Source of the DNA: DAIOGN01 sp036745245
GTDB lineage: Bacteria; Zixibacteria; MSB-5A5; JAUVRN01
Direction of reading: 5' to 3'
DNA: 7,248 bases
Assembly: GCA_036745245.1 (NCBI GenBank)
Contig: DAIOGN010000146.1
Coordinates: 1 to 7,248 of the forward strand
A program made the translations under genes and the position numbers. Below the pieces are notes generated by a model. That model did no database searches, was not told where the DNA came from, and worked only from the letters and a program-made list of their open reading frames with translations. Shown here one piece after another: positions 1 to 6,067 of this stretch (position 1 is its first letter; every line of letters starts with the position of its first letter).

Positions 1-978
1 AGTCCTCAGGACCTCACCGCCAACCTCTGCAGCGACTGGGACGGCTCGGGAGTCGTGCGCGACTTCGACGTGTCGCTGTTCATGCCGCATATCTCTCACA
101 GCTGTGCCGTCGACGCCCGCAAGCAGATCCGGCCGCGAATTACCCTGTCACCGGATGCCGGGGTGAAGACCGGCGACGACGTACAGGTGAAGATCGAGAT
201 TCGCAATCACACGGAGGGTAACGTCACGATCGACAGCGTGGTGATCTATCAATCCGGCTTTGACGTAGGCGGCGTACGCAGCCGTCTGCCGCTTCAACCC
301 GCCGCGACAGACGCGAATCTGCCCTCAGGGGGCGCCACTGAAGTGGTCACCAACTACGTCGTGCCGCCCTTCCTGGGCCCCACGGCTGCGTCGGAAGGCA
401 AGCCGCTGGAGTGCGTCATGGCCGAGATCTATACGTCGGCCTCCGTGGCCCCGGTAGAGTGCGAGCACTGCGAGATGGTGCTGAGGCAGGGCTGCGCGCC
501 GGACACGGCATTCGAGTTCCGATTCTATGTGCCGGTGATCCCGGTGTACTTCTGGCCATGGATCTTCATGCCCACGGGGTTTTCGGCCGACGTGGACCCC
601 GACGTCCACCTTCAATTCAATCAGCCCGACTCGGTGAACGCGAACGTGACCATCGATCCCCCCACGGCCACCATCGGCGACAGCGGGCGGATCTTCATGC
701 TCTTCTGTGAAGACGTGAACTGCTTCCAGGAGGTGACGCAGCGCATCTTTCGGGCCATCTACCTGCACCAGCGCGGCGACGTCAACGATGACTGCGCCAT
801 CACGTCGGCGGATGTGATCCACCTGGTGAATTACATCTTCAAGTCGGGTGCCGAGCCGCTTCCCTATCCCGAGATCGGCAACATCGACTGCCTGGGGGCC
901 GTTACGGCAGGGGATATCGTAACCCTGGTTAACTTCATCTTCCGCGCGGGACCTCCGCTGCTTGGAGACTGTCCATAG
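1..978 (+). CDS. Secreted protein with C-terminal dockerin-like repeats, 5' end missing
   Basis: The frame is open from the first base, so the gene starts upstream; 325 residues are visible before TAG. A GTG at 55 could start a shorter protein, but coding character (TANLCSDWDGSGVVRDF) continues upstream of it. Visible residues about 20-250 are rich in beta-strand-like sequence and cysteines (including the VECEHCE segment) and resemble Ig-like or cell-surface modules, but I do not recognise a named domain. Residues 259-325 form a type I dockerin-like pair, each repeat being a calcium loop followed by a helix ending in LVNYIF or LVNFIF. Such C-terminal pairs are common on exported proteins of FCB and candidate-phylum bacteria that have no known cellulosome, where the partner is usually unknown. 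The protein is inferred to be extracellular; the signal peptide would lie outside the window. The next gene is convergent, so this one probably ends its transcript. Function is unknown. Confidence 0.85.
   Translation, partial: SPQDLTANLCSDWDGSGVVRDFDVSLFMPHISHSCAVDARKQIRPRITLSPDAGVKTGDDVQVKIEIRNHTEGNVTIDSVVIYQSGFDVGGVRSRLPLQPAATDANLPSGGATEVVTNYVVPPFLGPTAASEGKPLECVMAEIYTSASVAPVECEHCEMVLRQGCAPDTAFEFRFYVPVIPVYFWPWIFMPTGFSADVDPDVHLQFNQPDSVNANVTIDPPTATIGDSGRIFMLFCEDVNCFQEVTQRIFRAIYLHQRGDVNDDCAITSADVIHLVNYIFKSGAEPLPYPEIGNIDCLGAVTAGDIVTLVNFIFRAGPPLLGDCP
775..975 (+). other. Tandem dockerin-like (EF-hand-like) repeats
   Basis: Two repeats lie at the C-terminus. The first (from 775) reads GDVNDDCAITSAD and then VIHLVNYIF; its loop has D, N, D and D at positions 1, 3, 5 and 12, as expected for calcium binding. 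The second (from 877) reads GNIDCLGAVTAGD and then IVTLVNFIF; it keeps N1, D3 and D12, but position 5 is Leu instead of Asp or Asn, so calcium binding there is probably weak. Both helices carry the LVN[YF]IF signature. The region ends with a Cys-Pro just before the stop codon. Confidence 0.8.
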
Positions 979-995
979 TGGAGTGAGTTGAATCC

Positions 996-1049
996 GGGGT
1001 CAGACTCGAGTTTGGCAGTGCTCGGGCCAGCCCGGGTCTGACCCTATTT
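996..1049. repeat. REP-like palindrome made of two inverted repeat copies
   Basis: Copy A on the plus strand (997-1013) is GGGTCAGA, then CTCGAG, then TTT. Copy B on the minus strand (1044-1028) is GGGTCAGA, then CCCGGG, then CTG. The arms 997-1005 and 1036-1044 are a perfect 9-bp inverted repeat, and pairing continues inward imperfectly (T-G, C-G, G-C) to about 13 positions. The element sits between convergent stop codons, so it could also act as a bidirectional transcription terminator, although no clear T-tract follows. GGGTCAGA-type palindromes of this style resemble the REP sequences associated with Y1 (RAYT) transposases; that assignment is from memory, and no transposase is present in the window. 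Confidence 0.65.
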
Positions 1050-1091
1050 GACTCGGCGGATGTCCTTGACCTCAGCAGTGGAGACTGGAGC

Positions 1092-1667
1092 TCAGTACCT
1101 GCCCCAGAGCATGGACTCTACCTGCAACTCCAAGCTGCGGTTACGATACAGGTGGAGATGTCTGTACACCTCTTCCCGATCCACGTCACCCAGGGTGCCG
1201 ACGCGGATGTTCCGGTCTCGCCTGAGGGTGTCGAGTAAGGCTCGCTCGAGCGTGGCTATCGGATAGACGTTGGACCTGTCCAGAAGGTATGCCTTCCTGA
1301 GCAGGATTCTTCGGACCTTGTGGAATCTGATGAGGCGACCGCCACAATTGAGTTGGCGCGACAGGTAAGAAGCCACGTGAATGTAAGGGCTTTCCGACAG
1401 AATCAACCCTTCGCGCCAGAGCACCGTTTCAAAGCTCACGTACGACGGCCTGAACAGGCAGGTAGCCATTTCTAACCGGTCGAAGGCCTGGTCCTTAGCG
1501 TACACTCCCCTCCGAATTCGGATGAGCGCCCCTGTTCGTACGTAGTACGCCAAGCGGCCACGGAGGACCGCAGATAGAGGTTCACCCCAGAGAGAAGCGA
1601 TGTCCTCCGTGGTAAACACCGTCCGAGGCGACCGAAGTATGCTCTGAAGCCGCTGGCCTTTTCGCAT
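1092..1667 (-). CDS. AbiEi-family antitoxin-like transcriptional regulator (orphan)
   Basis: The 191-residue protein resembles type IV toxin-antitoxin AbiEi antitoxins. Residues about 1-55 look like a winged helix-turn-helix: a FTTEDIASLWG helix segment, then GALIRIRRGVYAKD as the basic wing. The next section has the family's SYVSFETVLWREGLI pattern (compare the common SY.SLESAL..HGLI), an IHVASYLSR strand, and PIATLERALLDTL, matching the conserved A..ERALLD motif. AbiEi proteins normally neutralise the nucleotidyltransferase toxin AbiEii and repress their own operon. Here the gene ends 114 bp from the convergent dockerin gene, and no AbiEii reading frame exists downstream or upstream. ATG at 1667 has no good Shine-Dalgarno sequence. 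Codon use is freer (CGA, ATA, TTA, CTA, ACA occur) than in the glpX cluster, which fits acquisition by transfer. It may be an antitoxin remnant, a solitary anti-toxin protein or a repurposed regulator. Family call is fairly sure; function is not. Confidence 0.7.
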   Translation of the reverse strand: MRKGQRLQSILRSPRTVFTTEDIASLWGEPLSAVLRGRLAYYVRTGALIRIRRGVYAKDQAFDRLEMATCLFRPSYVSFETVLWREGLILSESPYIHVASYLSRQLNCGGRLIRFHKVRRILLRKAYLLDRSNVYPIATLERALLDTLRRDRNIRVGTLGDVDREEVYRHLHLYRNRSLELQVESMLWGRY

Positions 1668-1673
1668 AAACGA

Positions 1674-1708
1674 GAACTGGACGTATGAATGACCCTAACG
1701 TCCAGTTC
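1674..1708. promoter_or_regulatory. Perfect 11-bp inverted repeat, candidate operator of the AbiEi-like gene
   Basis: GAACTGGACGT at 1674-1684 is followed, after a 13-base spacer, by its exact reverse complement at 1698-1708. The near arm lies 6 bp upstream of the ATG at 1667. Studied AbiEi antitoxins repress their own operons by binding inverted repeats in the promoter, so an operator is the natural reading. A 5'-UTR hairpin that masks the translation start is an alternative. I see no convincing -35/-10 pair beside it. Confidence 0.5.
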
Positions 1709-1908
1709 CCAAACACATAGTGACTCAAAAAAGTCTCTGGGAAGGGTCGGCCCGCCGAAAGAGGCTGGATCACATTTGCGCTGCTGAGTTCGGGTGGTAT
1801 TGCGCGGAGCCCTGTGACTAGTTCTGCGTCACCACTTCGCGATCTGACTCGGCCGCCATGCCGAGATCACACTCTGTTCCCACCATGAATGCGCCCTTGC
1901 CTGCGACT

Positions 1909-4509
1909 TCATTTGATTATCACCAACTTCCCCACGTCCGTCCCGAACCGGCTCTCTACGCTCCAAATGTAGATCCCTGTCTTCACGGCCTGTGTGTTGC
2001 GCGTAATCAGGTCCCAGCGCACCACCGTGGCCTCCGATCCGCCGGGGTCGGCGTAATGCTTGATCTTTCTCACGAGGTCACCATCGAGGCTCCAAATTGA
2101 CAACGTACACGTGTCGGGTACGTTGTAGAAGGTCACCTGCCGGGCTCTCTCACGGTCGGGCTCCAGCCCCCGCCGATTCTCCCAGTTGTTGCCGTAGTAG
2201 TCGTCGATGAGACGGTAGGGGTTGGGATACACTCCGGGCTTAGGGCGTTCCGACTTCACAACGCTGGCGTCGTTGATCGGCCAGATCTCTTGGGCCGTGA
2301 TGCTCTTGCCAGATTCCAGGGGATCGAGTCCGCTACCAGGATCACCATGATCAAACGCCGTGACGGATAGAAACACCGGCTCGGCCACCTGAATGTCCTT
2401 CACTTTGTACTCGTATTCGTAGTAAGGCAGATACGTGGTGCCATCCTCCCGATATGCCGTGTCGGTGGGTAAGGCCTGTGGATAGAGTTTCCGGATCACG
2501 CCCGTCACGTCCACGCCGGCATCGGCGGCCATGCCCAGGCCGAGGTCGTCGGGCTGATTGTTGGCCTCGTACTGGGCGAAGTAGCGGTACACGGAGTCGA
2601 TCGTCTCGGGATGCACCGGATCGAAGTGAATCTCCAGCAGAGCTCGCTCGACAAGCGGCACCGAGAAACTATCGGGATGGAAGAGGAAGCCATAGGCCGT
2701 GTCGCAGAGAGCATCGTAGAGGGTCTTTAGGGAATCAAGACTGTAGGGCGGATCCTGGAACTCCCACCGGTCTCTTCCCGCATTCCATGTGAACCGGGCA
2801 TAGTTGAACAGATCTCTCTGGGTAAGAAACGCCCACTCGTCTTCTCTGGCCGTGCGGCTCATGTACACCCGGTAGCCTTCAAAGTCCCTGCGTTGCGTGA
2901 ATAAGTCCTCCTCCGTCTCGGTACGAGCGCCGTTCCAGTGGATGGCTACGCGGTGTGATCGAGTGTCAAATGTGAGAGCCGGTCCCGGCGGCGGCAGCGC
3001 GGCCCGGATGTCCGGTACACCGTCGCCTCGGTAGTACATCGTGTCTCCGCCTCTGAGAAACCACTCCCCCGCGTAGCCGTCGCCGTCGGTGTCCACGCCT
3101 GGATTGTCATAGGTCCACTTTGCCCATTGGACATTTCGCAAGAGGTCAGTCAAATCCAGCCGGCTTCTGTAGAAGTCCGGGTGCTGGGGATCGTAAAAGT
3201 TCTGAAAGTTGTTCGGGTCCTGGTGCAAGCCCTTGCCGCCGACTACTGCCACCGCGAATCGAACTGTCGAATCCCGAGGGAGGTCGAAGGGTCCAACACT
3301 GACCAAGAATTCGGGATTGCCACCATCGGCCAAGTTCAGGGCGACTTCGGGATTGGTTGGCGGAAGCCAGCCTGCCCCCGTGTGATCGATGGCGCTCTCG
3401 ACCTGAGGATAATCTGTCTCACCATTCGACATCATCATGTACGACGACCGATCGCCCAGCGGCTCTCCCAGCCCCCCGGCGGGGAATTCAACCTCCGAGG
3501 TCGCGCGAACCGGGCCCCAATTGCCCCACCACCAGTTGAACGAAGTCTGTGAGCTCGGAGTCGGCTTTGCCAGCACGGCCAGGCCCACCACGTCCGGCGC
3601 GGAAAACCTGGTGAATCCCGGCCTTCCCAGCACGTTGGGATCGCCATCGTTGTCGTAAGGTAGTACCAGGTTGAACTCCTCCGTGGCACCTCCCAAGAGA
3701 GGCGAGGGCGCGGATCGAACGAATTCCGTGAGGTTATCGAACCAACTAAACTGCGGATCCAGATTGTAGCCGGCGCGAGCAAAGCCCCGGACGCCGACAA
3801 ACACATCCTTGAGCCGGCGGTGCTCGGCTTCGTACTGCAGATCACCCGGAATTCCGAGGTTGGTAATTTCGTATTCCTTGATCACGAATTGAGCGCCGCT
3901 GCCGCTCGCCCAGCCATAGGAACTGAATTTGATGACCAGCCCCAACGGCTTATGGGGCCTGCCGTCATAGGGGTCGCTCCTCTGATACGCCGGATCGACA
4001 AGCGTGTCGGCCAGCCCGACGATCACATCGTAGTCGGACAGATTGCTGTCGCTGATCACGCTCCTCAGGCATTCGTACGTGTGCAGGCCCGTCGACGCCC
4101 TCTCCTCGAAGTCGCATGTGGGAAAGATCTCGAATTGTCGAAAGATTGCAGTACCGTGAGAAACGAGCGTGTCAGCGCCTTGCACTCCTCCAATCTGCAG
4201 CCCGCCGTTGAGGTACTCTACCCCTGAGTACTTTGGGTATTCCACATTGAACACGACACCTGGGTCGCAGGTATTGTTGCCTGAACTGATGGCACCGTAC
4301 CAAGCCACGCCTACAGCAATGTCTCCGATGCTGTGCCCCTTGCCACCGTGGAAAAAGTTATGCACGCACTCCCAGAGTGCGGGTGAGGCCTGGGCTTGCG
4401 ACAACGAAGGCGGGATCACCAAGATAAGCAGCATAAGTGCCAGGAGCGCATGCTTGCAGGTGGCATACAGCACGCGACTCCATGCCGGGACGCTACGCGT
4501 CAGGATCAC
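1909..4509 (-). CDS. Large exported protein with FlgD-Ig/Por-secretion-like C-terminal domain
   Basis: Residues 1-41 form a signal peptide: basic residues, a hydrophobic stretch HALLALMLLILVIP, and a likely cleavage after SQAQA. The N-terminal half contains YLNGGLQIGGVQGADTLVS and DPYDGRPHKPLGL, patterns I associate with a widespread uncharacterised FCB/candidate-phylum family of exported proteins. An acidic DTDGDG calcium-type motif lies near residue 475. A fibronectin-III-like region carries FEGYRVYMSR (about 544) and EYEYKVKDIQ with VFLSVTAFDHGDP (about 700-725). The VYPNPYR linker (about 760) leads into a C-terminal beta domain ending TGIYIWSVES and GKLVIIK, like FlgD-Ig or type IX secretion tails. 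I chose GTG at 4509 because a GGAGG lies exactly 6 nt upstream of it; the ATG at 4515 abuts that GGAGG and would have no spacing. The product is 866 residues. It is probably surface-attached or secreted; its role is unknown. Confidence 0.85.
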   Translation of the reverse strand: MILTRSVPAWSRVLYATCKHALLALMLLILVIPPSLSQAQASPALWECVHNFFHGGKGHSIGDIAVGVAWYGAISSGNNTCDPGVVFNVEYPKYSGVEYLNGGLQIGGVQGADTLVSHGTAIFRQFEIFPTCDFEERASTGLHTYECLRSVISDSNLSDYDVIVGLADTLVDPAYQRSDPYDGRPHKPLGLVIKFSSYGWASGSGAQFVIKEYEITNLGIPGDLQYEAEHRRLKDVFVGVRGFARAGYNLDPQFSWFDNLTEFVRSAPSPLLGGATEEFNLVLPYDNDGDPNVLGRPGFTRFSAPDVVGLAVLAKPTPSSQTSFNWWWGNWGPVRATSEVEFPAGGLGEPLGDRSSYMMMSNGETDYPQVESAIDHTGAGWLPPTNPEVALNLADGGNPEFLVSVGPFDLPRDSTVRFAVAVVGGKGLHQDPNNFQNFYDPQHPDFYRSRLDLTDLLRNVQWAKWTYDNPGVDTDGDGYAGEWFLRGGDTMYYRGDGVPDIRAALPPPGPALTFDTRSHRVAIHWNGARTETEEDLFTQRRDFEGYRVYMSRTAREDEWAFLTQRDLFNYARFTWNAGRDRWEFQDPPYSLDSLKTLYDALCDTAYGFLFHPDSFSVPLVERALLEIHFDPVHPETIDSVYRYFAQYEANNQPDDLGLGMAADAGVDVTGVIRKLYPQALPTDTAYREDGTTYLPYYEYEYKVKDIQVAEPVFLSVTAFDHGDPGSGLDPLESGKSITAQEIWPINDASVVKSERPKPGVYPNPYRLIDDYYGNNWENRRGLEPDRERARQVTFYNVPDTCTLSIWSLDGDLVRKIKHYADPGGSEATVVRWDLITRNTQAVKTGIYIWSVESRFGTDVGKLVIIK

Positions 4510-4515
4510 AAGCAT

Positions 4516-4520
4516 CCTCC
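4516..4520 (-). promoter_or_regulatory. Shine-Dalgarno GGAGG that decides the start of the exported protein gene
   Basis: On the minus strand GGAGG is followed directly by ATGCTT and then GTG. The ATG has zero spacing and the GTG has six bases, the usual optimum. This argues for a GTG start at 4509, two codons inside the ATG-initiated frame. The signal peptide is intact either way. Confidence 0.6.
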
Positions 4521-4599
4521 GAAACTACACCCATTCCGCAGGTCCGATTCCTGGCGAGAATCTGGTTCGAGACTCGCTCGACAATCAAATCTACTTAAT

Positions 4600-4609
4600 G
4601 GGGGGGGGG
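4600..4609. repeat. Homopolymer run of ten G (C on the minus strand)
   Basis: A run of ten identical bases lies in the gap upstream of the exported-protein gene, about 90 bp before its start on the minus strand, where it reads as C10. Tracts of this length are prone to slippage. In promoters or 5' regions they can vary expression, but they are also frequent sequencing or assembly errors. It lies in no gene. Confidence 0.9.
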
Positions 4610-4672
4610 ACCGCTTAGTTCCGGACGGACGCTGGAGTCGTCGACTTCAGGAAGTTCAGATGCAGGCCACCG

Positions 4673-4691
4673 AAAGTCGACTCTGACCCTA
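4673..4691 (-). repeat. Third copy of the REP-like repeat, abutting hprK
   Basis: On the minus strand this reads TA, then GGGTCAGA, then GTCGAC, then TTT, matching copy A (997-1013) at 15 of 17 positions. The two differences are the outer bases of the palindromic hexamer, changed together (C..G to G..C). The repeat begins 2 nt beyond the hprK stop codon. It has the same orientation as copy B (1028-1044). Its core AAGTCGAC (4674-4681) can pair with GTCGACTT at 4640-4647, an 8-bp perfect inverted repeat with a 26-base loop, so it too may form a hairpin. Confidence 0.65.
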
Positions 4692-4692
4692 C

Positions 4693-5661
4693 TTACTCAG
4701 TATCCGCTTCGAGATAGCCGCCCGTGGCGCGGCGGCGCTTGATCTCTTCGGCGAGGCGCTGGGTGAAGCGCTCGGCGGTGTTCTCGCCGTACACCTTGAG
4801 CATGTGGTTCATGGCGATCACTTCTGAGATCACCGTGATGTTCTTTCCTGGGGACACCGGAATGGTCACCACCGGCACTTCCACGCCCAAAACCTGCGTG
4901 AACTTTTCGTCGAGTCCCAGCCGTTCGTAGTCGCCTGTGTCCTTGAAGCGCACCAGCTTCACCACCACTTCCACGCGCTTCTGGAGACGCACCGAGCGGA
5001 TGCCGAAGAGCTTTTCAATATCGAGAATCCCGATGCCGCGCACCTCCATGTGGTGGCCCAGCATCTCCGTGGCCTGACCCACGATCACGTCGGGCCCCTT
5101 CTTGGTGATACTCACCACGTCGTCGGCCACCAACCGATGCCCACGCTCCACCAGATCCAACGCGCACTCCGACTTACCGATCCCCGACTGGCCCGTGTAC
5201 AACAACCCCACTCCATACACGTCCACCAGAGTGCCGTGCTGCGTGGTGCGCAGCGCGAATACGGCGTCGAGGTACACCGACAGGCGGTACACGAAGTCCG
5301 TCGTCGACAACCGCGTGGTGAGCACCGCCGTGTCGTGGCGCGCGGCAATCTCCAGTAACTCAGCGGGAGGCTGAATGCCCTTGGTGGCCACCAGAAACGG
5401 CATGGCGTGCTGGAACATGTTCTCCAGCCGCTCGCGGCGCACCTTAGGCGCCAGGTCGTGGAGATAGGCCAGCTCCGTCTCCCCCAGCACCTGGCAGCGT
5501 TCGTTGGGGAAACGTTCGGTGTACCCGGCGAGGGCCAGCCCCGGGCGGTGAATCTCACTCGACTGCACCTGCCGGCTCAACCCGGTCTCGCCGGTGAGCG
5601 GCGTGAGTTCAAAGTGCTCGTCGCGCTCGGCCAGAAGCTGGGAAACGATGAGCTGCGGCAA
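4693..5661 (-). CDS. hprK: HPr kinase/phosphorylase
   Basis: This bifunctional cytoplasmic enzyme phosphorylates a serine of HPr using ATP or pyrophosphate and also removes that phosphate, linking carbon state to transport or gene control. With the TTG start at 5661 the protein has 322 residues, normal for the family. The N-terminal domain carries LTGETGLSRQV and the HRPGLALAGY and LGETELAYL patterns. The kinase core has the conserved His of TQHGTLVDVYGVG (H142), the Walker A loop TGQSGIGKSE (about 156-165), GHRLVADD with its acidic pair (D180, D181), and the HprK signature EVRGIGILDI (about 206-215), followed by PVSPGKNITVISEVIAMN. No key residue is missing. The frame stays open to 5793 inside hpf, but that extension is low-complexity antisense-like sequence and would give an oversized 366-residue protein. 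The TTG lies 5 nt after the hpf stop, so translation is probably coupled. The HPr partner and PTS genes are not in the window. Confidence 0.95.
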   Translation of the reverse strand: MPQLIVSQLLAERDEHFELTPLTGETGLSRQVQSSEIHRPGLALAGYTERFPNERCQVLGETELAYLHDLAPKVRRERLENMFQHAMPFLVATKGIQPPAELLEIAARHDTAVLTTRLSTTDFVYRLSVYLDAVFALRTTQHGTLVDVYGVGLLYTGQSGIGKSECALDLVERGHRLVADDVVSITKKGPDVIVGQATEMLGHHMEVRGIGILDIEKLFGIRSVRLQKRVEVVVKLVRFKDTGDYERLGLDEKFTQVLGVEVPVVTIPVSPGKNITVISEVIAMNHMLKVYGENTAERFTQRLAEEIKRRRATGGYLEADTE

Positions 5662-5666
5662 CGCGG

Positions 5667-6020
5667 CTACTCTTCTTCTTCCTCGGGTTTGACGATCTTC
5701 TGCACGGCCTCGTGCGTGGGCTCGGCGTGGCGCTTGCGCTCCTTCAGCCGTTCTTTGTGATCCTTCAGGCGCCGCTTCATCTTGTCGGTGCACGTCTCCA
5801 GGGCGGCAAACGGATTCTCACCCTTCGAGACGGTGGTGAGCATGTCGCCGTGCACTTTCACGTCGATGGTCACCTCGCAGCCGGCTTTGTCGGAGTCGTA
5901 GGTGACATGTGTGCTGATGATGTTGTCGAAGTACTTCTCGAATTGCGACACTTCCTTCTCGGTACGCTCCTTGATCGCGTCCGTGAGGGTCATGTGACGA
6001 CCGGTTATTTGGACCTGCAT
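5667..6020 (-). CDS. hpf: Ribosome hibernation promoting factor, short form
   Basis: This is a small protein of the HPF/RaiA (YfiA) family, which binds in the 30S decoding channel of idle ribosomes, blocking tRNA and mRNA sites and promoting hibernation. The 117 residues fit one beta-alpha-beta-beta-beta-alpha domain: MQVQITGRHMTLTDAIKERT opens with the family's strand and helix, DIKVH-like strands follow (CEVTIDVKVHG), and ENPFAALETCTDKMKRRLKDHK is the characteristic basic second helix. It lacks the extra C-terminal dimerisation domain of long HPF and instead ends in a charged tail, KPEEEEE. An AAAGGAG lies 6 nt before the ATG. It lies between glpX (47-nt gap) and hprK (5-nt gap), consistent with one operon; an hpf-hprK pairing is common in Gram-negative lineages, often next to rpoN, which is not seen here. 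Confidence 0.95.
   Translation of the reverse strand: MQVQITGRHMTLTDAIKERTEKEVSQFEKYFDNIISTHVTYDSDKAGCEVTIDVKVHGDMLTTVSKGENPFAALETCTDKMKRRLKDHKERLKERKRHAEPTHEAVQKIVKPEEEEE
5670..5681 (-). promoter_or_regulatory. Purine-rich ribosome binding stretch for hprK inside the hpf 3' end
   Basis: GAAGAAGAAGAG on the minus strand encodes the last four Glu of HPF and ends 8 nt before the TTG chosen as the hprK start. It is Shine-Dalgarno-like (AGAAGAG) rather than a strong GGAGG. Its position supports a start just after the hpf stop codon and translational coupling. Confidence 0.45.
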
Positions 6021-6026
6021 GCTAGG

Positions 6027-6033
6027 CTCCTTT
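6027..6033 (-). promoter_or_regulatory. Shine-Dalgarno sequence of hpf
   Basis: AAAGGAG on the minus strand is separated by six bases (CCTAGC) from the hpf ATG. It is the clearest ribosome binding site in the glpX-hpf-hprK cluster, suggesting that HPF is made independently of glpX translation. Confidence 0.7.
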
Positions 6034-6067
6034 GGCTCCCTGAGTGTGGGTGATCCCAGAACCGCGA

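Noticed and set aside
325..822. Minus-strand open frame of 165 codons inside the dockerin gene
   Set aside because: It is rich in His, Arg and Val with no motif, and it opposes a clearly coding frame with dockerin repeats.
997..1044. Inverted repeat as the end of an intact insertion sequence
   Set aside because: No transposase frame lies between any pair of repeat copies, and no target-site duplication is visible.
1841..1868. Hairpin CTCGGC/GCCGAG beyond the stop of the exported-protein gene as a rho-independent terminator
   Set aside because: The stem is only 6 bp and no T-tract follows on the minus strand, so it is too weak to call.
3127..3552. Plus-strand open frame opposite the exported-protein gene
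   Set aside because: It has no recognisable motif or ribosome binding site and is fully overlapped by a coherent 866-residue coding frame.
4454..4458. Lipoprotein cysteine near the signal peptide of the exported protein (YATC)
   Set aside because: The Cys precedes the hydrophobic segment and the residue before it is Thr, so it is not a lipobox; a standard signal peptidase I site (AQA) follows the hydrophobic stretch.
5662..5793. Longer N-terminus of hprK reaching into hpf
   Set aside because: The 44 extra residues are Arg/Ala-rich shadow sequence of the hpf gene and have no counterpart in the HprK family; the TTG at 5661 gives the normal length.
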